DNA of 64,000 nucleotides from Microbacterium aurum. Lineage in GTDB: Bacteria; Actinomycetota; Actinomycetes; Actinomycetales; Microbacteriaceae. Below are positions 29,048-37,297 of the stretch, piece by piece (position 1 is the first letter of the stretch; every line of letters begins with the position of its first letter). Made by a program: the position numbers and the translations under genes. The notes under the pieces are model-generated. The model was not told the DNA's origin and ran no database searches. It worked only from the letters and a program-made list of their open reading frames with translations. The stretch is from contig NZ_JAFBCQ010000001.1 of the NCBI RefSeq assembly GCF_016907815.1, positions 2,294,001-2,358,000 on the forward strand, written 5' to 3'.

Positions 29048-31639
29048 GTGTCCACGACCCACACGACGGCAGAAACCGGCGCGGCCGACGCGTACGACCC
29101 GTACGCGATCCAGCAGAAGTGGCAGGAGCGCTGGCGCGACGCCGACCCGTTCCGTGCCGGTGGCGCGGACGACACGCGCCCGCGCAAGTACGTGCTCGGG
29201 ATGTTCCCGTACCCGTCGGGCGACCTGCACATGGGTCACGCCGAGAACTACGCCTACGTCGACGTCGTCGCGCGCTTCTGGCGCCACCGTGGGTACAACG
29301 TGCTGAACCCGATCGGGTGGGACAGCTTCGGGCTGCCCGCCGAGAACGCCGCGATCAAGGGCGGCGCGGGCAGCGATCCGCGGGAGTGGACCTACCGCAA
29401 CATCGACCAGCACAAGAAGAGCTTCCGTGAGTTCGGGTCGTCGTACGACTGGAGCCGCGTGCTGCACACCAGCGACCCGGAGTACAGCCGCTGGAACCAG
29501 TGGCTGTTCCTGCGGCTGTACGAGCGGGGCCTCGCCTACCGCAAGGAGAGCCCGGTCAACTGGTGCCCCAACGACCAGACGGTGCTCGCCAACGAGCAGG
29601 TCGTCGACGGTCACTGCGAGCGGTGCGGCGCCGAGGTCGTGAAGAAGAAGCTCACGCAGTGGTACTTCAAGATCACCGACTACGCCGACCGGCTGCTCGA
29701 CGACCTCAACCAGCTCGAGGGCTTCTGGCCGCAGAAGGTCATCCGGATGCAGCGCAACTGGATCGGCCGCTCGGTCGGCGCCGACATCGACTTCGAGATC
29801 GAGGGTCGCGACGAGAAGATCACGGTGTTCTCGACCCGTCCCGACACGCTTTACGGCGCGACGTTCTTCGTGGTCGCCCCAGACAGCGACCTGGCCGCCG
29901 AGCTCGTCGCCGGCGCGGATGCCGACGTGCGCATGCGCTTCCAGGCGTACCTCGACGAGGTGCAGAAGCAGACCGACATCGAGCGTCAGAGCACCGACCG
30001 GCCCAAGACCGGCGTCTTCCTCGGCCGCTACGCGATCAACCCCGTGACCGGTGACCGGCTGCCGATCTGGGCGGCCGACTACGTGCTGGCCGACTACGGT
30101 CACGGCGCGGTCATGGCGGTGCCCGCCCACGACCAGCGCGACCTCGACTTCGCGCGTGCCTTCGACCTGCCGGTGAAGGTTGTCGTGGACACGACCGCAC
30201 CGGTCACCGGAGCGATCCCGGTCATCGAACTGGACGACGACGGCGTCCCGATCGATCCGGGCGCCGACACGGCATCCCTCGACGAACTCGACCCCGCGCG
30301 CACGGGCGTCGCCCTCACGGGTGAGGGGCGCATGATCAACTCCGGCCCGCTCGACGGGCTGAGCAAGCGCAACGCGATCGTCCGCATCATCGAGCAGCTG
30401 CAGACCGCCGGCACCGGCCGCGCGGCGAAGTCGTACCGGCTGCGCGACTGGCTCATCTCCCGGCAGCGCTTCTGGGGGACGCCGATCCCCATGATCCACA
30501 CCGCCGACGGCCGGGTCGTGCCCGTGCCGGAGGACCAGCTGCCGCTGACCCTGCCCGACGCGCGGGGCCTGGACCTCGCCCCCAAGGGCACATCTCCGCT
30601 GGGCGCGGCCACCGAGTGGATGCAGACCGTCGACCCCGACACCGGCGAGGCGGCGCTGCGCGACGCCGACACGATGGACACGTTCGTCGACAGCTCCTGG
30701 TACTACCTGCGTTTCCTCGACCCGAACGACGCGACCCAGCCGTTCTCGCCGGCGGAGGCCGACCGGTGGGCGCCAGTCGACTCGTACATCGGCGGCGTCG
30801 AGCACGCGATCCTGCACCTGCTGTACGCGCGCTTCATCACCAAGGTCCTCTTCGACATGGGCCTGGTGGAGTTCACCGAGCCCTTCTCCAGCCTGGTCAA
30901 CCAGGGCATGGTGCTGCTCGGCGGGTCGAAGATGTCCAAGAGCAAGGGCAACCTCGTCGAGTTCGCCTCCAGCATGGTCGACCCCGGCGCCGATGCGGTC
31001 CGCGTCGCGATCGCGTTCGCCGGCCCCGTCGAGGACGACATCAACTGGGAGGACGTGTCGACCACCGGCGCGCAGAAGTTCCTCGCCCGTGCCTGGCGCG
31101 TCGCGCACGACGTGACCAGCGCGCCGGAGGTCACGTGGGCCGACGGCGACGAGAGCCTTCGCCGCGTCACGCACCGGCTCTGGGCCGACGCGCCGTCGCT
31201 CATCGAGCAGACGAAGTTCAACGTGGTGGTCGCGCGCCTGATGGAGCTCGTCAACGCCACGCGCAAGGCGATCGACGGCGCCCCCGGCCCGGCCGACCCC
31301 GCGGTGCGCGAAGCGGCCGAGGCGATCGCGATGATCCTCGACCTGTTCGCCCCGCACACGGCGGAGGAGATGTGGGAGGCGCTCGGCTATGAGCCGTTCG
31401 TCGGCGTGGTGCCGTGGCGCCAGCCCGATCCGACCCTGCTGGTGGAGGAATCGGTGACCGCGGTCGTGCAGATCGACGGCAAGGTCCGCGGCACCCTGAC
31501 GGTGCCGGCGCGCATCTCCGCCGACGACCTCGAGGCGCTCGCGCGCGCCGACGAGAAGGTGCTCCGCTCGCTCGCCGGCCGTGAGATCGCCCGCGCGGTC
31601 GTGCGGGCGCCGAAGGTCGTGAGCTTCACCACCGCCTGA
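29048..31639 (+). CDS. leuS: Leucyl-tRNA synthetase
   Basis: It charges tRNA-Leu in the cytoplasm. The 863-residue class I enzyme has HMGH at residues 61-64, [14 protein letters not shown] after it, a CP1 editing domain ([17 protein letters not shown], with the conserved editing Thr and Asp), [13 protein letters not shown] and KMSKS at 628-632. The GTG start at 29048 follows AGGTGA. A perfect palindrome after the stop (31649-31674) may end transcription. Confidence 0.97.
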   Translation: MSTTHTTAETGAADAYDPYAIQQKWQERWRDADPFRAGGADDTRPRKYVLGMFPYPSGDLHMGHAENYAYVDVVARFWRHRGYNVLNPIGWDSFGLPAENAAIKGGAGSDPREWTYRNIDQHKKSFREFGSSYDWSRVLHTSDPEYSRWNQWLFLRLYERGLAYRKESPVNWCPNDQTVLANEQVVDGHCERCGAEVVKKKLTQWYFKITDYADRLLDDLNQLEGFWPQKVIRMQRNWIGRSVGADIDFEIEGRDEKITVFSTRPDTLYGATFFVVAPDSDLAAELVAGADADVRMRFQAYLDEVQKQTDIERQSTDRPKTGVFLGRYAINPVTGDRLPIWAADYVLADYGHGAVMAVPAHDQRDLDFARAFDLPVKVVVDTTAPVTGAIPVIELDDDGVPIDPGADTASLDELDPARTGVALTGEGRMINSGPLDGLSKRNAIVRIIEQLQTAGTGRAAKSYRLRDWLISRQRFWGTPIPMIHTADGRVVPVPEDQLPLTLPDARGLDLAPKGTSPLGAATEWMQTVDPDTGEAALRDADTMDTFVDSSWYYLRFLDPNDATQPFSPAEADRWAPVDSYIGGVEHAILHLLYARFITKVLFDMGLVEFTEPFSSLVNQGMVLLGGSKMSKSKGNLVEFASSMVDPGADAVRVAIAFAGPVEDDINWEDVSTTGAQKFLARAWRVAHDVTSAPEVTWADGDESLRRVTHRLWADAPSLIEQTKFNVVVARLMELVNATRKAIDGAPGPADPAVREAAEAIAMILDLFAPHTAEEMWEALGYEPFVGVVPWRQPDPTLLVEESVTAVVQIDGKVRGTLTVPARISADDLEALARADEKVLRSLAGREIARAVVRAPKVVSFTTA

Positions 31640-31648
31640 GTCCGCTCC

Positions 31649-31674
31649 GGGACCGCGCCCGCGGGCGCGGTCCC
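31649..31674. terminator. Palindromic hairpin after leuS
   Basis: A perfect 26-bp palindrome with 13-bp arms (GGGACCGCGCCCG and its complement) 9 bp after the leuS stop. It lacks a T-run. The remaining bases to 31789 show only a weak CAGGGT 6 nt before the comEA GTG. Confidence 0.5.
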
Positions 31675-31789
31675 AGGGGCGTGGCGGGCGCGTGTCATCG
31701 CCTCCTCCCCAGGTGGCCGATCCGGCGATCCGTCCACCGATCCGGCTCGCGGGCTCCGCGGGCACGCACCACCCTGCCAGGGTGTCGGG

Positions 31790-32386
31790 GTGAGCTCTCC
31801 CACGGCGTCCCTCCCCGAGCGCACGCCCCGGCGCCGCTTGGGCGTGGGAGCCGTCGTCGTGCTCGTGGTGGCGATCGCTGCGGCATCCGTCGTCATCGGG
31901 ATGATCCGCGGAGCGGCAGATGCCGCGGCACGGCCCGACGTCGACACCATCGCCGTCGACGAGGCGCAGGTGCCGACGGTCTACGTGCATGTGTTCGGTG
32001 CCGTCGCGAACCCGGGCCTGTACCGGCTCGATGAGGGGGCCCGGGTCGTCGACGTGATCGCCGCCGCCGGGGGACTCACGCCGGAGGCGGACGAGAACGC
32101 GATCAACCTCGCCCGACCGCTCAGCGACGGTGAGCAGCTGCAGGTGCCAGCGGTCGGCGAGAGCCCCGCTGAGGCCCCGGTCGACGCCGGTGACGGCCGG
32201 GTCAACCTCAACACCGCCGACGTCACCGCACTCGACACCCTGCCGCGGGTGGGGCCGGCGATCGCGCAGCGGATCATCGACTGGCGCGAGAGCAACGGCC
32301 GGTTCACCAGCGTCGACGACCTGCTGTCGGTGCCGGGCATCGGCGAGAAGATGCTGGCGGGGCTCCGCGACCTGGTGACGGTGTGA
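31790..32386 (+). CDS. comEA: ComEA-like DNA-binding membrane protein
   Basis: ComEA binds incoming double-stranded DNA at the cell surface in natural transformation. The 198-residue protein has an N-terminal membrane anchor (VGAVVVLVVAIAAASVVIGMI, residues 19-39), a SLBB domain (VYVHVFGAVANPGLYRLDEGARVVDVIAAAGG) and a C-terminal pair of helix-hairpin-helix motifs (VNLNTADVTALDTLPRVGPAIAQRI, LLSVPGIGEKML). The GTG at 31790 precedes the family's short cytoplasmic tail. comEC follows after 4 bp. Confidence 0.93.
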   Translation: MSSPTASLPERTPRRRLGVGAVVVLVVAIAAASVVIGMIRGAADAAARPDVDTIAVDEAQVPTVYVHVFGAVANPGLYRLDEGARVVDVIAAAGGLTPEADENAINLARPLSDGEQLQVPAVGESPAEAPVDAGDGRVNLNTADVTALDTLPRVGPAIAQRIIDWRESNGRFTSVDDLLSVPGIGEKMLAGLRDLVTV

Positions 32387-32390
32387 GGCT

Positions 32391-34742
32391 GTGGCGGTGA
32401 GCGGCAGGCGGGCGCGGCGGCGCGACGCCCGTCTCGTCCCGGTCGCCGCGGCGGCATGGATCGCCGCCGCGTGGTCGACGGCCCAACCCGCGCAGGCGGG
32501 GGCCGTCGCGCTGGTGTTGTGGATGGCGGCGGTGCTGGCCGTGGGGGTGGCCGTTGTCGCGGCGCGGGGGCGCCCCGGGATGGGAATGCGGCTGGCACCG
32601 GGCGTCGCGCCGGGCATCGCCGCCGTCGTGCTGGCGTGCGCGGCCGGGGTCTGTGCGCACGTCGCGGCGGCGGAGCCCGCACGCACCGCCGCCGCCGACC
32701 TGCCCACCGCCGGCGGCCGCGCGCTGACCATCGAGGCGACGGCGGTGGGCAAGATCGAGCGGAGCACCACCGGTTGGCGTTTCGATGCGCGTCTCGAGGA
32801 CCTGCGGGTCGGCGACACCCGGTTCACGCAACCCGTGCCGCTCGTGATCCGCACCGCGGAGGTTCCCGCCGGACTGGATCTCGGCGGGCGCGTGCGCCTG
32901 AGCGCGACGGCCTGGCAACCCGACGCCGGATCCCGTGAGGTGCTCGTCGTAGACGCGACCGCCGTCCCGGAACTGCTCGCGCCACCCACGGGCATCCTGG
33001 GCGCCGCGGCGGCGTTGCGTCGCGGTCTCGTCGCGCTGACGGCCGATCTGCCGCCGCCCGGCGGCGGGCTCATCGCGGGACTGGCCGTGGGCGACACCGG
33101 CGCCGTGACGACGGAGCTGGATGCCGCCATGAAGGCGTCGTCGCTGTCCCACCTCACCGCCGTCAGCGGGGCGAACTGCGCGCTCGTCGTCGGAATCGCC
33201 TACGCCCTCGCCGCCCTGTGCGGCCTCCGTCGCGGCATCCGCGTGGCGGCGGGCCTCGGCGCACTGATCGCGTTCGTCGTGCTGGTCTCGCCGGAGCCGA
33301 GCGTCGTGCGCGCGGCGGCGATGGCGGCGATCGCGATGCTCGGCCTGCTGCTCGGCCGGACCGGCGCCGGCCTGTCGCTGCTGACCGCGTCGGTCGCGAT
33401 CCTGCTGATCGCCGATCCGTGGCTGGCCGGCTCGCTCGGGTTCGCGCTCTCGGTGGCGGCCACCGGAGCGCTGCTCGTGCTCGCCGGCCCGCTCGCCGAT
33501 GGACTCGGCCGATGGATGCCGGCACCGCTCGCCCTGCTCATCTCGGTGCCGCTGGCGGCACAGCTCGCGTGCGGACCGTTGATCGTGCTGATCACTCCGA
33601 CCGTGTCGGTGCTGGGCGTGCTCGCGAACATCCTCGCGGCGCCCGCGGCGCCGCTCGGCACGGTGATCGGGCTCGCGGCGTGCCTGAGCGCCGGCATCCC
33701 GTACCTGGGATCGGGGCTGGCGGCCCTCGCGTGGCTGCCGGCCTCGTGGATCGCCGCCACCGCCGATGAGGTCACGCGGCTGCCGGGCGCCACCCTCGCC
33801 TGGCCGCAGGGTGAGATGGGGCTCGTCGCCCTCGGCGTCGTCGGCGCCGCCGTCGCGGTGCTCATCATCGGTGCCCGCCGGTGGGCACGGGTGACCGCGG
33901 TCCTGGTGCTCGCAGCATCCGTGACGACCGCACTCGCCACGGGTCCGGTCGCCGACGCCGTCGCCCGCGCCGCCGTCCCGCCCGACTGGGCGATCGCGGC
34001 GTGCGACGTGGGCCAGGGCGATGCGGTACTCGTGCGCTCAGGCGATGCGGTGCTGCTGATCGACACCGGCCCCGAGCCCGAGCCGCTCGCGCGCTGCCTG
34101 CGACAGCTGGGCGTCGAGCGGATCGACCTCCTCGTCCTCACGCACTTCGATCTGGACCATCGTGGCGGGGTGCGCGCCGTCCTCGGCCGCACCGCGGCCG
34201 TGCTGCACGGCCCCGTCGACGGCCCGGAGGACGAGCGCAGACTCCGGGATCTCGCCGAGGGCGGGGCGCGGGTGACCGCGGCGGTCCGCGGCATGAGCGG
34301 GACGATCGGCGCCGCGCGCTGGCGTGTGCTGTGGCCCCGGCCGGACACCCCGCCGGGCAACGACGCGAGCGTCGTCGTCGAGATCACCGGCGGCGGCCTG
34401 CCGAGCGGGATCTACCTCGGCGATCTGTCGGCCGCGGGACAGCAGGCGATGGCGGGCGGGGCGGTGCTGCGGTCCGGGTACGCCGTCGTCAAGGTCGCCC
34501 ATCACGGCAGCGCTGACCAGGATCCGCGGTTGTACGAGCGGCTCGCGCCGGCGCTCGCGCTGGTGTCGGTGGGCGAGAACGATTACGGCCATCCCCGGCG
34601 GGAGACCCTCGACCTTCTTGCCGCGCTCGGCGTCCGTACGGCGCGCACCGACCAGGACGGTCTCGTCGTCGCGTGGGCCGATGCCGCCGGCATCCACTTC
34701 TGGCGGGAGCGGGCACCGGCCGCTGTCGCACCCGGTGGGTAG
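32391..34742 (+). CDS. comEC: ComEC/Rec2 DNA-uptake channel
   Basis: It forms the inner-membrane channel for single-stranded DNA in transformation. The 783-residue protein has N-terminal membrane segments, an OB-fold region (about 110-200), the competence domain (GLAVGDTGAVTTELDAAMKASSLSHLTAVSGANCALVVG) with many helices, and a C-terminal metallo-beta-lactamase domain (DVGQGDAVLVRSGDAVLLIDTG, LTHFDLDHRGG, VAHHGSADQD). The usual HxHxDH motif is HFDLDH here, so one metal ligand is changed, as in many ComEC proteins. The GTG at 32391 is chosen; GTG 32397 is also possible. Confidence 0.93.
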   Translation: MAVSGRRARRRDARLVPVAAAAWIAAAWSTAQPAQAGAVALVLWMAAVLAVGVAVVAARGRPGMGMRLAPGVAPGIAAVVLACAAGVCAHVAAAEPARTAAADLPTAGGRALTIEATAVGKIERSTTGWRFDARLEDLRVGDTRFTQPVPLVIRTAEVPAGLDLGGRVRLSATAWQPDAGSREVLVVDATAVPELLAPPTGILGAAAALRRGLVALTADLPPPGGGLIAGLAVGDTGAVTTELDAAMKASSLSHLTAVSGANCALVVGIAYALAALCGLRRGIRVAAGLGALIAFVVLVSPEPSVVRAAAMAAIAMLGLLLGRTGAGLSLLTASVAILLIADPWLAGSLGFALSVAATGALLVLAGPLADGLGRWMPAPLALLISVPLAAQLACGPLIVLITPTVSVLGVLANILAAPAAPLGTVIGLAACLSAGIPYLGSGLAALAWLPASWIAATADEVTRLPGATLAWPQGEMGLVALGVVGAAVAVLIIGARRWARVTAVLVLAASVTTALATGPVADAVARAAVPPDWAIAACDVGQGDAVLVRSGDAVLLIDTGPEPEPLARCLRQLGVERIDLLVLTHFDLDHRGGVRAVLGRTAAVLHGPVDGPEDERRLRDLAEGGARVTAAVRGMSGTIGAARWRVLWPRPDTPPGNDASVVVEITGGGLPSGIYLGDLSAAGQQAMAGGAVLRSGYAVVKVAHHGSADQDPRLYERLAPALALVSVGENDYGHPRRETLDLLAALGVRTARTDQDGLVVAWADAAGIHFWRERAPAAVAPGG

Positions 34743-34754
34743 GCTGGCTGCATG
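34740..34754 (+). promoter_or_regulatory. Leaderless promoter of holA
   Basis: TAGGCT (34740-34745), 6 nt, ATG at 34752. The hexamer overlaps the comEC stop codon. Confidence 0.6.
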
Positions 34755-35801
34755 CCACCCGCCGCTCGTCGCCCCGCCGCCCGCGGTGCGGGCGCACGCA
34801 GCGCGTCGGCCATCCCGCAGATCTCCTGGCGCGCACCGCAGCCGGCGCCCATCGTGCTCGTCTCGGGCCCGGAGGACGTCTGCGCCGAGCGGGCGATCGC
34901 CGGCATCCGCGACTTCCTGCGCGCGGAGGACGCGAGCCTGGAGGTCTCCGACCTCCGCGCCGACGACTACACGTCGGGGAGCCTGCTCACCCTCACCTCG
35001 CCGTCCCTGTTCGGCGAGCCGCGCCTGGTGCGCGTCGGGGGAGTGGAGAAGTGCTCCGACGCCTTCCTCACCGAGGCGCTGTCCTACCTCGAGAATCCGC
35101 AGGAGGGCGCGACGGTCGTGCTGCGTCACACCGGCGCGAGCGTGCGGGGCAAGAAGCTGCTCGACGCGATCCGCTCGGGAACCGGCGGCGGCGTGGAGAT
35201 CGCGTGCCCGGCGGTCAAGCGCGACTCCGACCGGTTCGACTTCGCTGCCGGAGAGTTCCAGGCCGCGCAGAAGAAGATCGCCCCCGTGGCGCTGCGCGCT
35301 CTGGTCGGCGCGTTCGCGGACGACCTCACCGAGCTCGCCGCGGCGTGCCAGCAACTCATCGCCGACGTGCCGGGCGACATCTCCGAGCAGGTCGTGGAGC
35401 GCTACTACGGCGGTCGTGTGGAGACGAGCGCGTTCACGGTCGCCGACACGGCGATCGCGGGGCGCTACGGCGACGCGCTCGTCGCGCTGCGCCACGCCCT
35501 CGCCAGCGGCGCCGACCCGGTGCCGCTCGTCGCGGCGATCGCCTCGAAGCTGCGGACGATGGCGCGCGTGGCCGGCATCCGCGAGTCGTCGGCGTCACTG
35601 GCGGCGCGGCTCGGGATGAAGGACTGGCAGGTCGATCGCGCACGGCGCGATCTGACCGGGTGGAACGAGACGTCGCTCGGCATGGCCATTCAGGCCGCCG
35701 CGCGGGCGGATGCCGAGGTCAAGGGCGCGTCGCGTGACCCCGTCTTCGCGGTCGAGCGTCTCGTGACGGTCATCGCGACCCGCGCGCCGTACGGCGCCTG
35801 A
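34752..35801 (+). CDS. holA: DNA polymerase III delta subunit
   Basis: Delta opens the sliding clamp as part of the clamp loader. The 349-residue protein fits the actinobacterial HolA form. After a Pro/Ala-rich start come VLVSGPEDVCAERAI (residues 35-49, the non-hydrolysing P-loop-like region), SLLTLTSPSLFGEPRLVRVGG and AFADDLTELAAACQQLIADV. The C-terminal collar helices follow (RHALASGADPVPLVAAIASKLRTMARV). The comEA-comEC-holA-rpsT order is conserved in many actinobacteria. Confidence 0.94.
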   Translation: MPPAARRPAARGAGARSASAIPQISWRAPQPAPIVLVSGPEDVCAERAIAGIRDFLRAEDASLEVSDLRADDYTSGSLLTLTSPSLFGEPRLVRVGGVEKCSDAFLTEALSYLENPQEGATVVLRHTGASVRGKKLLDAIRSGTGGGVEIACPAVKRDSDRFDFAAGEFQAAQKKIAPVALRALVGAFADDLTELAAACQQLIADVPGDISEQVVERYYGGRVETSAFTVADTAIAGRYGDALVALRHALASGADPVPLVAAIASKLRTMARVAGIRESSASLAARLGMKDWQVDRARRDLTGWNETSLGMAIQAAARADAEVKGASRDPVFAVERLVTVIATRAPYGA

Positions 35802-35840
35802 GGCCGATCCGGCCCCGCCCGCTTCACGCGGCCGCTCAAC

Positions 35841-35887
35841 CGACGCAAACTGCGGCTACACGGGCCCGTACCCGCAATTCGCGACGG
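35841..35887. repeat. Imperfect palindrome between holA and rpsT
   Basis: An approximately 47-bp imperfect palindrome centred on GGGCCC: CGCAAACTGCGG on the left mirrors CCGCAATTCGCG on the right. It may end holA transcription or be a REP-like unit. Confidence 0.4.
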
Positions 35888-35912
35888 ACGAAGCCCACGC
35901 CCGCCTAACGCA

Positions 35913-35946
35913 GACGAGCCCGCCCCCAGCGGGGGACGGGCTCGTC
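35913..35946 (-). terminator. Terminator hairpin after rpsT
   Basis: On the minus strand the arms GACGAGCCCG and CGGGCTCGTC, extended by the C/G runs beside a short loop, form a very stable hairpin 16 bp after the rpsT stop. No long T-run follows. Confidence 0.6.
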
Positions 35947-35962
35947 GAGAGGATGCCGTGGC

Positions 35963-36223
35963 TCAGAGAGCGGCGACCTGCTTCGCGATCGCCGACTTGC
36001 GGTTCGCGGCCTGGTTCTCGTGGATGACGCCCTTGCTCACGGCCTTGTCGAGCTTGCGGGTCGCGGTGGCGAGAGCCTTCTCGGCTGCGGCCTTGTCGCC
36101 GGCGGCGATGGCCTCGCGGGTGCGACGCACCTGGGTCTTCAGCTCGCTCTTGACGGCCTTGTTGCGCTCGCGCGCCTTCTCGTTGGTCTTGTTGCGCTTG
36201 ATCTGCGACTTGATGTTGGCCAC
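35963..36223 (-). CDS. rpsT: 30S ribosomal protein S20
   Basis: S20 binds the 16S rRNA 5' domain early in assembly. The 86-residue Lys/Arg/Ala-rich protein ([20 protein letters not shown] at the start, [21 protein letters not shown] at the end) is full length. The GTG at 36223 is chosen because it starts the conserved ANIKSQ; GAAAGAG lies upstream. The promoter is probably TAGACT at 36331-36336. Confidence 0.97.
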   Translation of the reverse strand: MANIKSQIKRNKTNEKARERNKAVKSELKTQVRRTREAIAAGDKAAAEKALATATRKLDKAVSKGVIHENQAANRKSAIAKQVAAL

Positions 36224-36330
36224 GTTCGACGGCTCTTTCGTTCGGAGTTTTCGTTGGATGTACCGGAGCAGCGGTAGAGGGGCGCCTCCGGCGGCGTGCG
36301 GGGTGGGACCCACACGCAAGCCAAACACCG

Positions 36331-36336
36331 AGTCTA
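36331..36336 (-). promoter_or_regulatory. rpsT -10 element (TAGACT)
   Basis: On the minus strand TAGACT predicts a start near 36324 and an approximately 100-nt leader, a site where S20 feedback control would act. Confidence 0.5.
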
Positions 36337-36360
36337 CCAGGTCCGCGCGGCGCGCCCCGC

Positions 36361-36540
36361 AACGTCTCGGCGAGCCTCGGTCAGCTGCTGGGACCCCTCA
36401 TCGGCGCAGGACTGGTGGCGTTCGTCGGCGGGTTCTGGCTGCTGTTCGCCGTCGGCGGGGTGCTGTCGATCCTGGGTGGCGTCATGACGCTGGCGGTGCG
36501 GCCTCGAGTGTCGCCAGCGCCAGATCCAGCACAGCGTTGA
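36361..36540 (+). pseudogene. Remnant of an MFS transporter (C-terminal two helices)
   Basis: Read in frame from 36361, the plus strand gives [17 protein letters not shown], then VAFVGGFWLLFAVGGVLSIL and GGVMTLAVRP, and stops at 36540. This is the pattern of the last two helices and short tail of a major facilitator transporter. The frame has no start codon, and sequence before 36361 is unlike a membrane protein. The fragment lies between the rpsT promoter and the hydrolase gene and overlaps the hydrolase 3' end by 59 nt on the other strand. Confidence 0.7.
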
Positions 36541-37213
36541 ACACACGCGGCCGCATCGCCGTGACCAGATGGGACGTGCGCGGCACGACGATGAGTTCGG
36601 AGTGCGGCACGAGCGACGCGAACAAGCGCTCGTTCAGGCGCAACTGGTCGTACTGTCCGTTGACGAACCAGGTCGGCACCTCGATGCGGCGCAGCGCCGC
36701 GAGCAGGTCGAGCACCGACAGCGACCGCAGCGCCACATCCTGCGCGTCGTAGGCGTAACCGCCGGCGCCGAAGTCGGCCCGCGTCTCTGCGGGGAGGGTG
36801 CGGTCGAGCACCCACTCCGAGATCCGCGCGCCGCGGCCCGGCAGGCGATCGAACCCGAGCGCGAGCGTCCGGTAGGTGCGCAGCCCGAGGCCCCGCGGGA
36901 TCGCGGTGCAGGATGCCGCGATGAAGCCGTCCACGGGCGGCCGCTCCTCGCCGCCGACGTACTCGATCGACAGCAGTCCGCCCATCGAGTGCCCGGCGAG
37001 GAGCACTCGCCCGCGCTCGGCGGCGCGGCGCACGGCGTCGTCGATCGTCGCGAACGCCGCCTCGAGGGTGAAGGTCTCCGCCATGCGGGTGCCGTGGCCG
37101 GGAAGGTCGACGGCGATGGACGGGACATCCCGCGCGGCGAGGTGCTCACGCTGCGCGCGCCACATGGTGGCGGACGTGCGGATGCCGTGCACCATTACCA
37201 CCGTCGTCGTCAT
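36482..37213 (-). CDS. Alpha/beta hydrolase
   Basis: The 243-residue protein has HGIRTSATMW (oxyanion-hole HG), the nucleophile elbow GHSMGG (residues 74-79, Ser76), a late Asp in NGQYDQLR and His in TSHLVTAMRP, so the catalytic triad is complete. No signal peptide is present, so it is cytoplasmic. The substrate is unknown. TAGGCT lies 6 nt before the ATG. Its last residues are encoded opposite the MFS remnant, so the C-terminus may have been reshaped by the old rearrangement. Confidence 0.92.
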   Translation of the reverse strand: MTTTVVMVHGIRTSATMWRAQREHLAARDVPSIAVDLPGHGTRMAETFTLEAAFATIDDAVRRAAERGRVLLAGHSMGGLLSIEYVGGEERPPVDGFIAASCTAIPRGLGLRTYRTLALGFDRLPGRGARISEWVLDRTLPAETRADFGAGGYAYDAQDVALRSLSVLDLLAALRRIEVPTWFVNGQYDQLRLNERLFASLVPHSELIVVPRTSHLVTAMRPRVFNAVLDLALATLEAAPPAS

Positions 37214-37225
37214 CGCCTCAGCCTA
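37211..37225 (-). promoter_or_regulatory. Leaderless promoter of the hydrolase gene
   Basis: TAGGCT (37220-37225, minus strand), 6 nt, ATG. The region where a -35 would fall overlaps the terminator hairpin of the upstream nuclease gene. Confidence 0.55.
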
Positions 37226-37245
37226 TGCAGACGCCGACCCGTGAC

Positions 37246-37285
37246 GCGAGGGCGGTGCGGGGGATGACCCTCGCACCGCCCTCGC
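37246..37285 (-). terminator. Terminator hairpin after the nuclease-nucleotidase gene
   Basis: Perfect 14-bp arms (GCGAGGGCGGTGCG at 37246-37259 and its complement at 37272-37285) begin 12 bp after the stop codon. Confidence 0.65.
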
Positions 37286-37297
37286 CGCGTCAGTGCG

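Noticed and set aside
28838..33157. 1439-aa minus-strand frame spanning pabB, leuS, comEA and comEC
   Set aside because: It covers four well-supported plus-strand genes and shows no conserved domain; caused by the lack of TA-rich stops in high-GC DNA.
31790..34742. comEA and comEC as evidence of active natural competence
   Set aside because: These genes are widespread in actinobacteria without demonstrated competence, and no pilus or DprA genes are in the window.
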